Below, in pieces: positions 45,596-55,291 of a DNA stretch of 64,000 nt. The position numbers and the translations under genes were made by a program. The notes beneath the pieces are model-generated. The model had not been told where the DNA came from. It did no database searches and saw nothing but the letters and a program-made list of their open reading frames with translations. This DNA comes from Cupriavidus sp. UYMMa02A (GTDB lineage: Bacteria; Pseudomonadota; Gammaproteobacteria; Burkholderiales; Burkholderiaceae), in assembly GCA_001725945.1 (NCBI GenBank), contig LRMT01000091.1:1-64000 (forward strand). The letters are read 5' to 3'. The number at the start of each line of letters is the position of its first letter. Positions within the stretch are counted from its first letter, which is position 1.

Positions 45596-45784
45596 CTAGT
45601 GGGTGGATGGTCTGTTCGCACTGAGTGCCTGCATGACTGCCTCGTAGTCGTCGGCTACCTCGCGCCACGAGCGCACGCCATTGAAGCTAGCCCACGCCTC
45701 CCACGCATACCACGCATCGGAGAAGACGAGACCTCTATTGGCAACCCGATAAGTGCGGCCGCTGCTGGTGACGAATTGCATCAA
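45596..45784 (-). CDS. Small hypothetical protein
   Basis: A 62-aa open frame: MMQFVTSSGRTYRVANRGLV, then WYAWEAWASFNGVRSWREVADDYEAVM. The beta-like start and Trp-rich middle look protein-like, but I recognise no family. It is isolated between the IS remnant and the transposon end. Confidence 0.35.
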   Translation of the reverse strand: MMQFVTSSGRTYRVANRGLVFSDAWYAWEAWASFNGVRSWREVADDYEAVMQALSANRPSTH

Positions 45785-46279
45785 CAGCGTGTCGTGCCGT
45801 TCAATCGCACTGCTGACACGTCCGAGTCCGGTAGCGAAGGTTAGCCAGCAAGTGGCTGGCTGAGAAACCTCGAGACTGAGGTGCTGTTCGCTCCCCTCCC
45901 TACCCGAAGCAATCTCGCGTCCGCTTTACCCAAGGATGAGCGGCACTTTTGCGGCTACGCCGATACAAGGCTCAAATGGGCGAGCGCGACGGCGCGTACT
46001 AGAGGTGTAGTCGAGTTGACCGTAGGCGGGAACTCAAGTGCGGCGCGTCCGCACATTGACTGCAATGCGCTGCCCATGCCGAGCATAAGCGATGACCGGC
46101 CCGCGCGCCGGTGATCAGTTTAGGAGCCCTCGCGTCGCGCCCATGGGCATGCCCACCCCACTTGTTCCAGCAAAGCTGGTCCGGTTAGGCATCTACGTCG
46201 GGCGCAAAATGCCTGGTGCGTGTCGCCGGCCAATGCAGCAACGCCTTGTCCTCCAATCGTTCGGTTCGGAGGGCCATGC
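45785..46279. other. Gene-free stretch before the Tn7-like element
   Basis: Nearly 500 bp where no frame in either strand looks like a protein and no RNA gene or repeat is evident. Confidence 0.4.
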
Positions 46280-46360
46280 TGTGTGACATTTCTTTCACAT
46301 TGCCTGGTTTTCTTACTGCCAATTTGGCGAGAATCTAGGCGTTTTGGCACAAAACGAGAC
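46280..46360 (+). repeat. Putative transposon end with TnsB-site-like repeats
   Basis: TGTGTGACATTTCTTTCACA starts the end. Two imperfect direct repeats follow: TTTGGCGAGAATCTAG (46323-46338) and TTTGGCACAAAACGAG (46343-46358), matching at about 11 of 16 positions. Closely spaced repeats inside a TGT end are typical of Tn7-like right ends. Confidence 0.5.
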
Positions 46361-46621
46361 AGAAGCCGGAACTTAAAGAAATTTGTTGCGGAAAGTCATT
46401 GTGGAGCACCGCGCTCCTGTTAAAGTCCCGCCCATTGCGATGCCCACGATCAAGGATGCACTGCAATATAGGCCCCGGCCCCCTCAGGGATAGGGCGAAG
46501 TTTGAGACAGTGCGGTCTTGGTAGGCCCGCTGTTGTACTCAGCCCCAGGGAGTTCCAGGCCTTGGTTCGCGCGAAAATTGACCTATATTCTGAGTCAATG
46601 ACACATAACAGAAGTGAGTTG

Positions 46622-47380
46622 ATGTCACGTAGTAAGGAACCTTCCGGGATCGTGTTGCAGGGATCCCGACCGATGGGCAAAGTCGGCGGACGGGGCTCGC
46701 TCCTCTACTCCAGCGTCAAGGCTGGCGGGATCATTGCAATCGAGTCGCCAGCAGAAGCGACCATTGCGCAACTCGCGGACCTTGATCCGCGGGTAATCAA
46801 ACTTCGCGCTCAACCGTTCACGATTGACATCCCGACGAATCGGCTACTGCGAACTCGAGAAGAGCTTAAGTCGGCGCGATCGGCGCGAAAAAAACCAGAG
46901 GTAAGTGCACGCGAATATACCCCAGACTTTGAGATCGAACTTGGATCTGGCGCTCCGTGGGTACTTGAGAGCAAGACGTCTCAGCATGTTCCAGGCGATT
47001 CGTACTGGGAAAAGCTGGGAGACGCGGCGGAGTTGCTTCGCGGACGCGGTTATCAATTCGCAGTGATCAAAGTGCCTGCAGAGATGGATCATCCTTTGGT
47101 AACCAATGCAGCGCTGCTGACCAGCTTTCGCAGGTTACCAGGCGGCGTGTCGGCGCATTGGCTCGCGCAACTGGAGCACCATGCACAAGGACTCGGCACG
47201 CTCGTCGACGCGCTCCAATTGTGTGATTTGTCGTTGAGGGAGGCTCCGCTGCTCTTCTTGATGGGGCTACTTTCCGCTGATCTCGGGAATGTCCCCATCC
47301 GGGCCGACATGCAAGTCAGTTATGCAGGTGGCGACCTGTCGGCTCTCGAGTTGCTTCCTCTGCAGGAGGCGTCCGCATGA
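46622..47380 (+). CDS. tnsA: TnsA-type transposon endonuclease
   Basis: 252-aa PD-(D/E)XK nuclease that makes the 5' strand cuts in Tn7-type cut-and-paste transposition. The catalytic set is visible: ESPAEA near residue 41-46, TPDFEIE with Asp near 102, and VLESKTS with E-x-K near 116-118. The ATG at 46622 was chosen because it follows an AAGTGAG ribosome-binding-like sequence and starts just before the conserved region; an upstream ATG at 46598 is possible. A TTGAC-N11-GTCAA inverted repeat (46578-46598) precedes it and might be an operator. It overlaps tnsB by 4 bp. Confidence 0.87.
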   Translation: MSRSKEPSGIVLQGSRPMGKVGGRGSLLYSSVKAGGIIAIESPAEATIAQLADLDPRVIKLRAQPFTIDIPTNRLLRTREELKSARSARKKPEVSAREYTPDFEIELGSGAPWVLESKTSQHVPGDSYWEKLGDAAELLRGRGYQFAVIKVPAEMDHPLVTNAALLTSFRRLPGGVSAHWLAQLEHHAQGLGTLVDALQLCDLSLREAPLLFLMGLLSADLGNVPIRADMQVSYAGGDLSALELLPLQEASA

Positions 47381-49361
47381 GTCGTTACCTGCAGAAAGGG
47401 AATCTAATTGCCACGCCGAACGGCGAGCGACTAGTCAAAGATATTTGGGCAGCAGAGGGCGTGGTCGAACTGCTTGAGCCGACGGAGCTCATATCGGAGA
47501 CCGTTCGGCTTTCACAGCTTCGCGCACATCTGGCCGCGGGAAACTACCGAATCCAGAATCGTGAGGCACCGATTGCAGCAGTTGCGCTGCACGATGCATC
47601 GAACGCCGCCCGCAAGAAGGAGGCCGAGAATCGCTCGATTTTCGCCGAGCTCAAGAAGCGCATCGGCCGGGGAGCCACAGCGCACCAAGCGATATGCGGA
47701 CTGCTCGAAGCAGGGCTGCTGGACTCAAACGACCGCGCAATTCCTCTGGGCTCGGAGCGCACCTTGTATCGCATCCTTGCACGAGGCGATGCGCGCGCCC
47801 AGGCACAACTGCCGCAGTTCCACCTACGCGGCAATCACGGTGGTGGGCATTCGGACCACGTGGTCAAACTCGTCCTGCAACTGGTCGAAGAGCAATACGC
47901 CAAGGTGAAATCACGCTTTCGTGTTCCTGCACTCGCAAAGCTCGCAAACCAGCAAGCGCACGCCGCCGGCCTTTTGCGAGATGGCGAACAGCTTGGAAGG
48001 AAATTTGTCCGAAAAGTACTCGTAGAGCATTGGCATCCCGACCTTGACTACCGGAGGCTCGATCCGCGGCTCGCACGGTCTGCAAAGGCAGTTGCAAAGC
48101 AGCGAATCCGCGCAGGCGGTGCATTACATCGCACCGAGGACGACACGTTGCACCTGCCATTCGTTACTCGCGGTCCGGGAGGAGCAATCTTAGCGGAGTC
48201 GTGGCTAATGCTGATTATTGATTGCTTCACGGCGATGCCCTTGTCCTGGCGGCTCATGAAGAAGCGCCCGACCGTCGACGACACGCTTGCTTGCCTTGAG
48301 AGGGCAATGTTTCCGAAACGCGAACTCTTCGTCGCGCTCAACATCAACTGTCCGGTTGACCCGTACGGAACACCAATTAAGGTAATCGTCGACAACGGCC
48401 CCGAAAACAAAGGGGAGCGAGTGGAAAGGCTAACCCTGGTCGGTATCAATGTTGAGCGCGCGCCGGCTCATTCTGGCCATCGAAAGCCTTTCATTGAGCG
48501 CCTACATGGCGCATTGAAATCTGACTTGGAAGTGCTGCCAGGGTGCACGCGATTCAACGGTAAAGATGGGGAGCGAATGGAGCAGGCAAAAGAAGACGAC
48601 CTCATGACGTTTGAGGAGCTCGAACGGTGGATAGTGCGTTGGCTATATGAGCAGTGGGCAAATCGTACGCTGGAACGGTTCATCACCGCTGATTACCACC
48701 TGGAGCGCGATGACGGAATAACTCCAATGCAGCGTTGGATGCAGTGCGAGCGCACCTGTTCGATACCGAATCCACCAGATCGTGATCTCTGGAATGCAGT
48801 TAAGCTTGAGGACGACACTCGATCCCTCAGCCCGAAAACCGGCATTCCATTCGAGGGCTTTCGCTTCCGCGGCGAGAATCTCCCGAAGCTTGTCCGCCAG
48901 TATGGTCCAAACGCCAACGTTCGAGTGTTTTATTCACCTGTGGACTATCGCTTCGTCTACGTCCCTGACAAGGACAGCGGTCGCCTTCTGATGCTAATCA
49001 ATGACGAGGTAACGGAAGGCTCACCGGCCTCGATTTTGATGAGGCGAAACGTCGGCGTAAGCTCGTGCGAGCCAGCGGCGGACAGCCTGCAGATGCTTTG
49101 GTGCAATTCGATAAGGACCTGATGGATGCTGGAACGAAGAGGTCCAAGCGCAGTAGCAAGGAGGTCAATCGCGAGCAACACGATGCCGCACTCCTCGAGG
49201 CGGCCATGGCGCGCCAGCGCGAGAACCCCCTGCCAGTGACGAATCCTGATGGGCCGTCCCAACCATCGTCGGAGGTGTTCATCCCTGAAGATGCGATTCC
49301 CAACTTCAACGTGTCGCAACGCCCACGCACCAACGTTCATACGGTGACCACGTATGAATAG
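47377..49361 (+). CDS. tnsB: TnsB-type DDE transposase (one frameshift near the end)
   Basis: Mu/TnsB-type transposase of about 661 aa that binds the ends and cuts and joins the 3' strands. Candidate DDE residues: Asp in EDDTLHLPF near 254, Asp in VIVDNGPENKG near 337, and Glu in FIERLHGALKSDLE near 372. A helix-turn-helix N-terminus and beta-barrel C-domain follow the family layout. The frame breaks near 49018; the other frame continues GLDFDEAKRRRKLVRASGG through a charged tail ending VHTVTTYE, which in TnsB-like proteins contacts TnsC. It overlaps tnsC by 8 bp. Confidence 0.9.
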
Positions 49362-50361
49362 TAGTCACCGCATTCGGGTTGCTATTGCGGAGCTCATCAT
49401 TGGTCACCCGGCATATGTGGGCGCCATCGACAGGCTTGATGAAAGCGTGGAAGACGCGCTGGCAGGATTCCCGTATCAGATACTGTTCCTGACAGGGCTG
49501 TCGCAAACCGGGAAGACTGCCATTTTAAAAACCATATCGCATAGGTATCCGTCGACTCGTCAGTCGGGACGACTACTAGCTCAAGTTCTCTATGTCCGAC
49601 TGTCCCCTGGGGTTTCGCCCAAGGGGTTGCCGCTTTGTGTCTTGAAAGCCCTTGGCCAGCCTGTAAGGTCCGTTGCACGAGAGGGCGATCTATCAGATCG
49701 GATGAAGGACGCCCTAATTCGTGCGGGTGTTCGTGTCATTCTCTTTGACGAGGCGAATCACCTCATCGATAAAGGTCATCGGATCTCGGCTCGACTGGTC
49801 GGAGACTGGTTCAAGGATTTAGGAGACGAACTGAATGTCACTTGCGTGCTGGCAGGGATCCCGAAGCTCGCCAAGCTGTTGGACGCCAACGAACAACTGC
49901 GAAACCGGGCACAAAGACCGATCGAACTCTGGCCATATCGCTGGGACAAGTCGGCCGACAGACTTAATTTTGCCGGATGCGCGAGGAAGTTTCTGGAATG
50001 CTTCACTGCAGAAGGGTACCGTGTCGAACCGGGTTGGGACGCGTTGACCCGTCACTTGTATCTACTCAGTGCTGGGCTGATAGGGCTATTGGCAAAGTTC
50101 TTCGCCGAATTGGCGAAACGGCTCAACGGACCGGCTATATCACTGCAGCAACTTCGCGGTGCCGCTGAACACCTTAACCTGCCGGGTAGGCGGGAGGTGA
50201 GCCCGTTTGGAGATGCTCTGCCTGAAGACGCGTTGCTCATGCGTGTCTTGGTGAGCGAACTCGCAATAGGTGAGCTTGTGCTGCCATCCGATACGGCGGA
50301 TGCCGAGCTTGCCAATCGGACTGCACGCGCATTAAAGGCAGAGTTTCATGTCACTCATTGA
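49354..50361 (+). CDS. tnsC: TnsC/TniB-type AAA+ transposition regulator
   Basis: Intact 335-aa AAA+ ATPase that links target selection by TniQ to the TnsAB transposase. Walker A FLTGLSQTGKTAIL is near residue 47-56 and Walker B VRVILFDEANHLID near 126-139; sensor-region VTCVLAGIPKL follows. Starts inside the end of tnsB and overlaps the tniQ start, so the four genes are a translationally coupled operon. Confidence 0.9.
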   Translation: MNSSHRIRVAIAELIIGHPAYVGAIDRLDESVEDALAGFPYQILFLTGLSQTGKTAILKTISHRYPSTRQSGRLLAQVLYVRLSPGVSPKGLPLCVLKALGQPVRSVAREGDLSDRMKDALIRAGVRVILFDEANHLIDKGHRISARLVGDWFKDLGDELNVTCVLAGIPKLAKLLDANEQLRNRAQRPIELWPYRWDKSADRLNFAGCARKFLECFTAEGYRVEPGWDALTRHLYLLSAGLIGLLAKFFAELAKRLNGPAISLQQLRGAAEHLNLPGRREVSPFGDALPEDALLMRVLVSELAIGELVLPSDTADAELANRTARALKAEFHVTH

Positions 50362-52205
50362 TCTTACGCCCCCTTTTTGGATGAAGCCCCTGTGGGCTAC
50401 CTGCGGCGACTCGCGTTGCGGAACGGATATCCGGGGTGGAAAGGCCTCGTGCAGGCCATTGGGCTCAACCCGTCAGCGAATGCGCTGTGGACCAACAAGC
50501 CGGCGCTGACCGAAGCGTTGGGGCTTGAGGTTGAGTGGCTGGACACCGTCATGCCGGCGAATGGTGATCGCGTTGGGCTGTGCGATTCCTTCTTCTCACG
50601 CAGTCGCTCCGATCCGTTCTGCCTGAATGTCTGTCCGATAGCATTCATTTGCGGCACGCCTGGGGCCATTGTTTCGTTACTGCCTGCCCCGAGCATGGAG
50701 GCTTCCTGATTGATGTGTGCCCGGAATGCGGCGAAAAGCTGGTCACAGGACGATTTGGCATAGAACACTGCGATTGCGGCTTCGACCTTCGTCACGCTCA
50801 AGCCACGCCGGCTACCGAGATGCATCGCTTCGTAAGTGCGAGGCTGCAGGGAGACACGAGGCCGGTGCCCGGCGTAGTGGAATTCGGCGAAATGAAGGAC
50901 TACATCCACCTGGCGAAGTTGCTTTTCCTGCTTGCAACTCATCTCGATTCGACAGTGCGCCGACCGGGAAAAACCATGCGGCCGAAGACGGTTGCCGAGA
51001 GCTTAACGTTTCTTGATGGCGCACTCTCGCTGCTGCAATCCTGGCCAGAGCGGTTTGCAATCCACGTCAACGATCGACTCGTCCAAGGACGGTCGAACGA
51101 ATATAGCCTGGCGAAGAGGCTTGGCAGTTGGTACCTAGGGCTGAAGGCGATATGTGTAAAGCAAGGTGCTTTCGCGCCGCTCTGGCAGGTGTTTTCTGAC
51201 GTGGTCTTTGACGCCTTCGATGGGGCGCTTCGCGGCGAGGTCGGGTTGACGCCTTCGGCTGGTATGGCTCGTAGATGGCTGTCAGTGCAGGAAGTGCCCG
51301 GGCCCTGGGGCTCAGTAGAGCGGTATTGTCAGAGGCAGTAGAGAAGAGTGAGGTTCGAGCGGAGATCATCCGTCAGGGCACCCACTACCGCATGGCAATG
51401 ATCGAGCGGACCGAGGTTGAACGCGTCCGCACCGCTCGCGCTCAATGGATCAGCAAGTCATCGGCGGCGGAGAGGGTTGGTGTCGCTGATTCTGTTCTGG
51501 AAAATCTTGTGCGAGCCGGACTGCTGGAGACCGATTCGCACTGGCGTTCGACCATTCTCAAGAGTGGCCCAGTTTCGACTGTTGCGTTGGAAAGGCTCGT
51601 CCCGCAACTGGAAGGCAGTTTGACGCCTGATCAGACGGTCACGGACACACTGGCTTTCAATGATCTGACGGCGCGCCGTACGGTCGATCGCGAAGCGCTT
51701 GTATCACTATATCGGGCCATCTTCGCAGGGAAACTACGCCCCATAGGGCGCGGTGAAAGACTCGGCCTCGGAGGATTCGTCTTCCCCGCACGTGAAGTGT
51801 ATCGCTACCTTGGAACGGCTGCGTTGTCGGCAGCGCTTACACTTCCTCAGCTAGAGCGTGCAACTGGCTGGAAATATGAAGTAATTGATCACTGGATCAG
51901 AGAAGGATTGCTGAAAGCGGAATCGGTGAAGATGCATGGGAGAAGCGTACGCGTGTTACTGCCAGTGCACTGTGCAAGTTCCGTAGTGATGGGTGCCTGT
52001 TTCGGATCTGGCTGCTGCGGCGCAAAGCAAGTCATCCGCAATGCGAACAAAGCTGGCCACGCTCGGCATTCCGGTGGTCGGACAACGGAGTACGCCGACT
52101 GGTGTGCGCAGAGGTGGACTTGTGCCAATGGCTCGACTGGTGGGCCTGATTGACTGGTGTCGAGCTGCCAAAGCTGTCGAGCAGTTATCCGGCGATTCGT
52201 TGTGA
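50348..52205 (+). CDS. tniQ: TniQ/TnsD-type target selector (about four indels)
   Basis: The ATG at 50348 (MSLIDLTPPF) overlaps the tnsC stop; restoring one T to the T-run at 50374-50378 joins it to LDEAPVGYLRRLALRNGYPGW, the TniQ N-terminus. A second break near 50622 restores FCPECLSDSIHLRHAWGHCF with the zinc-binding cysteines of TACPEHGG and VCPECGEKL. A third near 51298 gives SVQEVPRALGLSRAVLSEAV. A fourth near 51990 continues VSDLAAAAQSKSS to the stop at 52205. The repaired protein of about 620 aa is long, like TnsD proteins that bind a fixed attachment site, rather than short TniQ. Confidence 0.8.
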
Positions 52206-52355
52206 CGCGTCCCCTATGAGCATGGATCCCAATTGAATTCCCGGAGCTGAATTTCGTCCGCAACTCCTCGCCGGCGCTAGGCCAAATTGATCGGCAGCCC
52301 AGCAGGGATTGATCGAGTGACAACCAGACTTTCTCTGGAGCCAAGGAGCTAAGAC

Positions 52356-52790
52356 ATGTTGCGCGTGACGGTGGAATTATGGCCAGGGGGCCGCACGAAT
52401 GGACGGCGCACGCTGGCTACGGCTGACATCTGGCGGGCGCGCTCCGGCGCGCGGGCCGACTACGAATTCGAATTGGGAGACGATTTGCTCCCTGATCAGG
52501 TGTGGAGAGGGTGCCTGCAGGACTATCCCCGCTGGTCCGCCACAGTGTGGGATTTAGTCGCACGCAGCATTGCGGTAGCTTTGACAGGCACGGAGGAGCT
52601 GCCGCCGCGGCCGACCACTCCACTAGTACCCGTTCACGGCCGCGATAGCGGGTCGCCTTACGTCCTCATTGATGAGATTCCGGAGCCCACCCGGACGTTC
52701 TTCATCGCGAATCTGCGTAGCTCGAGCGTGCCTGGTTTGAATTCGGCGTACGTTTGGGACTGGGAAGATTTCCTGGCTGGCCAGCGGTGA
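52356..52790 (+). CDS. Hypothetical cargo protein
   Basis: Intact 144-aa protein. A beta-strand start MLRVTVELWPGG precedes TLATADIWRARS and a YEFELGDD segment, suggesting a small beta-rich domain; the second half (TTPLVPVHGRDSG, VLIDEIPEPTRTFF) looks soluble. I recognise no family. It is the first gene after tniQ and probably transposon cargo. A ribosome-binding-like AAGGAG lies just upstream of the ATG. Confidence 0.6.
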   Translation: MLRVTVELWPGGRTNGRRTLATADIWRARSGARADYEFELGDDLLPDQVWRGCLQDYPRWSATVWDLVARSIAVALTGTEELPPRPTTPLVPVHGRDSGSPYVLIDEIPEPTRTFFIANLRSSSVPGLNSAYVWDWEDFLAGQR

Positions 52791-53199
52791 CCGATAGCGC
52801 CGACGCGCATGCGTGCGACGGTGGCAGGCCTTTTCAATAGGTTCTTAACAAACGAAGAGTTAGCCAATCTTAAGAGTCATCGCTCTTCAAACATGGTACG
52901 AGCTGCTAGGACCCGTCATTACAATGCGCCGAGTTTGAATAGCCGTTCAGGGTGCCGAATAGTCAAAATTTCGAATCAACGTGGCCAGACTTCCCCTTCT
53001 TGCACGGACAAGTGGGAGGCGTAGCATAAGGGCTTCACCGGTCGTTCGACAGTGAAGCCCAAAAGACGAGTAAAGGCACCTCTCGATATGACTGGATTTG
53101 TAGCTCACACGGCACAGAACGGCGCCGGCCAGCCGTCACCGCCTAAAAGTTGGAACGACGGCGACCCCGACCCGACCGCAAATTGAGAGGTACGCGGGC
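52791..53199. other. Gene-free gap with a hairpin
   Basis: About 400 bp with no convincing gene. A 9-bp stem (GGGCTTCAC at 53030-53038 and GTGAAGCCC at 53052-53060) could end transcription of the preceding gene, although the adjacent bases are A-rich rather than T-rich on the + strand. Confidence 0.4.
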
Positions 53200-53520
53200 A
53201 TGACCACACCAAGGTACGAACCCGATGATGGACCCCTAAGCGAGGAGGATCTGCGCCGACTGCGGGAAGCGGCTGCCAAGTATCCCCGGGGCCGACTGTT
53301 GCGCCGCCGGGGTCCGTCACTGGGCCTGCTTGCGCAAATTCACGCAGCAATGAGCGCCGGCGACTATGCGGTGGTCGGGCGTCTATGGGCCGCCGAGGTG
53401 GGCCCACGGCCCGAGGACGATGAGCCCGTCAGCATCGACGACCTTGCGCGCTTCGGCGATCATCCTGACCTGGTTGTTCGAGATGACGGTCGGACATGGT
53501 CCAACTGCGGGCCACCATGA
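53200..53520 (+). CDS. Hypothetical protein, first gene of a small-protein locus
   Basis: 106-aa charged protein (PLSEEDLRRLREAAAKYPRG, SLGLLAQIHAAMSAGDYAVVG, VSIDDLARFGDHPDL). Two amphipathic helices are likely; no family is recognised. Its stop overlaps the start of the next small gene in an ATGA, so the two are coupled. Ribosome-binding-like GAGAGG lies 7 bp before the ATG. Confidence 0.6.
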   Translation: MTTPRYEPDDGPLSEEDLRRLREAAAKYPRGRLLRRRGPSLGLLAQIHAAMSAGDYAVVGRLWAAEVGPRPEDDEPVSIDDLARFGDHPDLVVRDDGRTWSNCGPP

Positions 53521-53740
53521 AAATGCGGCGCCTGCGGCGCGCGCGCGCCTGGCGCAATTGGCGCCTGATCCTGGTCGCGCGGGTGGTGGCCTCGACGCGG
53601 GCCGCCGAAGCGGCGCTGGATGAGACGCTGGCGTACATTGCGGCGACGCAAAAGATCGTTGATTACGACCCGGCGGAACTCGCCCAGGAACTCGCCGCCT
53701 TCGAGGACGACCCGGAGGGCCGCACCCACCGAGAGGCACC
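53517..53740 (+). CDS. Arg/Trp-rich small protein, member of a three-copy local family
   Basis: Begins MKMRRLRRARAWRNWRLILV, strongly basic and Trp-bearing, then an amphipathic helix (AAEAALDETLAYIAATQ) and an acidic end (ELAAFEDDPEGRTHREAP). In the second copy at 62.7 kb the frame stops right after this point with TGA overlapping the next ATG; here ATGA is replaced by AATA, so the frame continues to 54044 into unrelated sequence. I place the natural end at 53740. A diverged relative occurs at 54976. Function unknown; a membrane-surface or nucleic-acid-binding peptide would fit the composition. Confidence 0.5.
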
Positions 53741-53875
53741 AATATCGGAGTCGCTGCGGCAGCAGCGTTGGCCATCCTTTTCTCGGCGCTGTGCCTGCTG
53801 GGACTATGGGGCGTTTCAAAGCGAAACAGGCATTCAGCCAATTCGCTTTGAAGCGTCACTATTGCGCGCATGTCT
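53601..53875 (+). repeat. Direct repeat, copy 1 (275 bp)
   Basis: This segment is almost identical to 62684-62959 in the same orientation, differing at scattered positions (for example AAAAGATC versus AAAGGATC, and AATA versus ATGA). It covers most of the Arg/Trp-rich gene and the mini membrane gene. The sequences on both sides are unrelated, so the copy at 62.7 kb arose by a duplication or by insertion of a related element. Confidence 0.85.
53741..53851 (+). pseudogene. Mini membrane protein, start codon lost
   Basis: The frame IGVAAAAALAILFSALCLLG continues to WGVSKRNRHSANSL and a stop at 53849-53851, a 36-residue single-pass membrane peptide with a basic tail. Its first codon is AAT instead of the ATG seen in the copy at 62824. 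It may be inactive, or the two differing bases may be sequencing errors. Confidence 0.5.
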
Positions 53876-54129
53876 GCGGGCAGTCGCAGCATGCGCGATG
53901 ACTATAGGAACGGGTAGTGCGCTTACACGAGGCCGCGGGCCTCCGGAGTCAACACGGTGGTTGTGCGCTTTCTGCCACTCAACCACTGATAGGGCGGCCG
54001 GCGACGGCGATGGCCAGACCGACAAGAACCGGCGACCGAGTTAATCGTGAGCGTACCTCATGAGCCCCAACTATCATGGGGGCAGTCGCAGGACTGCAGG
54101 CAGTGGTGAAGGTGGATCGGAGGAAGGTG

Positions 54130-54501
54130 ATGGCTGATGTAGCGGTTCCGGCGGAATTTCCGCACGATCCTTTCCCGGCCAGTCTCAGCGGCGCGCAGGC
54201 CAAATTCTCCGCGCGACTGGTCAATGGCCGGTACGTCGTTGGCCTGACCACCGAAGAGAGAACAGCACGCTACTTGATGTGTCAGGACTTGGTCGATCAA
54301 CTCCTAAGCTACTTCCGACGCAAAGCGGACGAACATCCGGAGTGGAGTTGTGAGGATCTGCTTTGCCGCGTTGAGAAGGGCGTAGCTAGCAGGCAAACAG
54401 AGTGGGAGCTTGGTTCGCCGGAAGTCGAGTGGATCATTGCCCGTGTACGGGAAGGTGCGAGGATGGACAGGGGACTGTCCGATTGCCCGGGGGACGCATA
54501 G
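54130..54501 (+). CDS. Hypothetical protein with SLSGAQ-K-F motif
   Basis: 123-aa soluble protein (MADVAVPAEFPHDPFPASLS, then AQAKFSARLVNGRYVVGLTTEER and a helical DLVDQLLSYFRRKADEHPEWS). The SLSGAQxKF wording resembles the HipA N-subdomain motif, but no kinase domain is present, so it is not HipA. An AGGAAGG ribosome-binding sequence precedes the ATG at 54130. It converges with the HipB-like gene on the other strand. Confidence 0.6.
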   Translation: MADVAVPAEFPHDPFPASLSGAQAKFSARLVNGRYVVGLTTEERTARYLMCQDLVDQLLSYFRRKADEHPEWSCEDLLCRVEKGVASRQTEWELGSPEVEWIIARVREGARMDRGLSDCPGDA

Positions 54502-54550
54502 CAAGACGTCCGCCCGTGACGGCGAGGCCGCCCGCGTCCGTCCAATGTCA

Positions 54551-54853
54551 TCACCAATTCGTATCGGTCGAAATCTTGCCCTTTTGCGAGGGAGGGGCGA
54601 TACGCGGCCGATGGGGCTCTGTCTTCTTGCGACCATCTTCCTTGTGAAGGACCATCTCAACGCCAAGAATGCTCAGCAGTTGCAGGAGTCGGTCGACGCT
54701 GACCTTGTCAGCGTTGCGCTCCAGGGCGGATATGGTTTGCTGGGTGACGCCCAGTCGCACGGCGATTTCCGATTGCTTCAGGGCCGCCTGTTTGCGGAAT
54801 GCCTGCAGCAACTCGGTAAGGTTTGCGGGAGAGCAGACGGTGAAGTCGCTCAT
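54551..54853 (-). CDS. HipB-like XRE-family antitoxin/regulator, orphan
   Basis: 100-aa helix-turn-helix protein: LTELLQAFRKQAALKQSEIAVRLGVTQQTISALERN is a full XRE motif, followed by SVDRLLQLLSILGVEMVLH, the HipB dimerisation strand. The C-terminal tail is charged. A hipA kinase would be expected just downstream on the - strand, but none is present. It probably represses itself through the inverted repeats immediately upstream. Confidence 0.8.
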   Translation of the reverse strand: MSDFTVCSPANLTELLQAFRKQAALKQSEIAVRLGVTQQTISALERNADKVSVDRLLQLLSILGVEMVLHKEDGRKKTEPHRPRIAPPSQKGKISTDTNW

Positions 54854-54897
54854 ACAAATCCTAATTTGTTTCTAAAAATACACAAGATAATTTGTAT
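54854..54897 (-). promoter_or_regulatory. Probable HipB-like operator/promoter
   Basis: Directly before the ATG lies ACAAAT-CCTA-ATTTGT (54854-54869), a perfect inverted repeat, and 13 bp further a related ACAA...TTGT (54882-54895). The region is sharply AT-rich. Paired operators overlapping the start fit autoregulation by the XRE protein. Confidence 0.6.
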
Positions 54898-54975
54898 GGT
54901 GTGACCGGGCAGACTGGGCAAACGCCTGTGGTTCCGACAGCTACTCTATGATTGCCGACCCGCTCGGAAGCCATT

Positions 54976-55227
54976 ATGAAGACCCACCGTCGAACTCGCG
55001 CCTGTCGCAACTGGACTCCCTTGCTCGCGCGCGTGCACGCCTCGACAACGAACGCATCGCAAGCGGTCGAGGAGGCACTCGCGGCAGTCGCCGATTCCAA
55101 TATACGACTCACGCAGCTTGCCGCCTCGGCGACCATGCTTCCGGGCTTTCTTTGGGCCAGTGCAGGTGCGTTGTCTACCACACAATGCCTAGGACTCGGC
55201 TGCCGAAAAAAGTCTAATCTAGCATGA
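54976..55227 (+). CDS. Small basic protein related to the 53517 gene
   Basis: 83 aa. Its first 40 residues (MKTHRRTRACRNW, LLARVHAST, VEEALAAVADSN) align with the Arg/Trp-rich protein at 53517 in spacing and residues (RR-x-RA-x-RNW, L-ARV-x-AST, EALA-x-VA). The C-terminal half instead contains a hydrophobic stretch MLPGFLWASAGALS, so it may combine the basic helix and membrane segment in one chain. An upstream start at 54952 is possible. Function unknown. Confidence 0.5.
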   Translation: MKTHRRTRACRNWTPLLARVHASTTNASQAVEEALAAVADSNIRLTQLAASATMLPGFLWASAGALSTTQCLGLGCRKKSNLA

Positions 55228-55291
55228 CGATGAGGAAGGTCCTCGTGGGGAGACCATTCCCGAATTGTTGTCCGTTGAGCAGGGAGAGCTT

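Noticed and set aside
54130-54501. HipA kinase
   Set aside because: Only a SLSGAQ-K-F-like motif is shared; the protein is 123 aa with no kinase domain.
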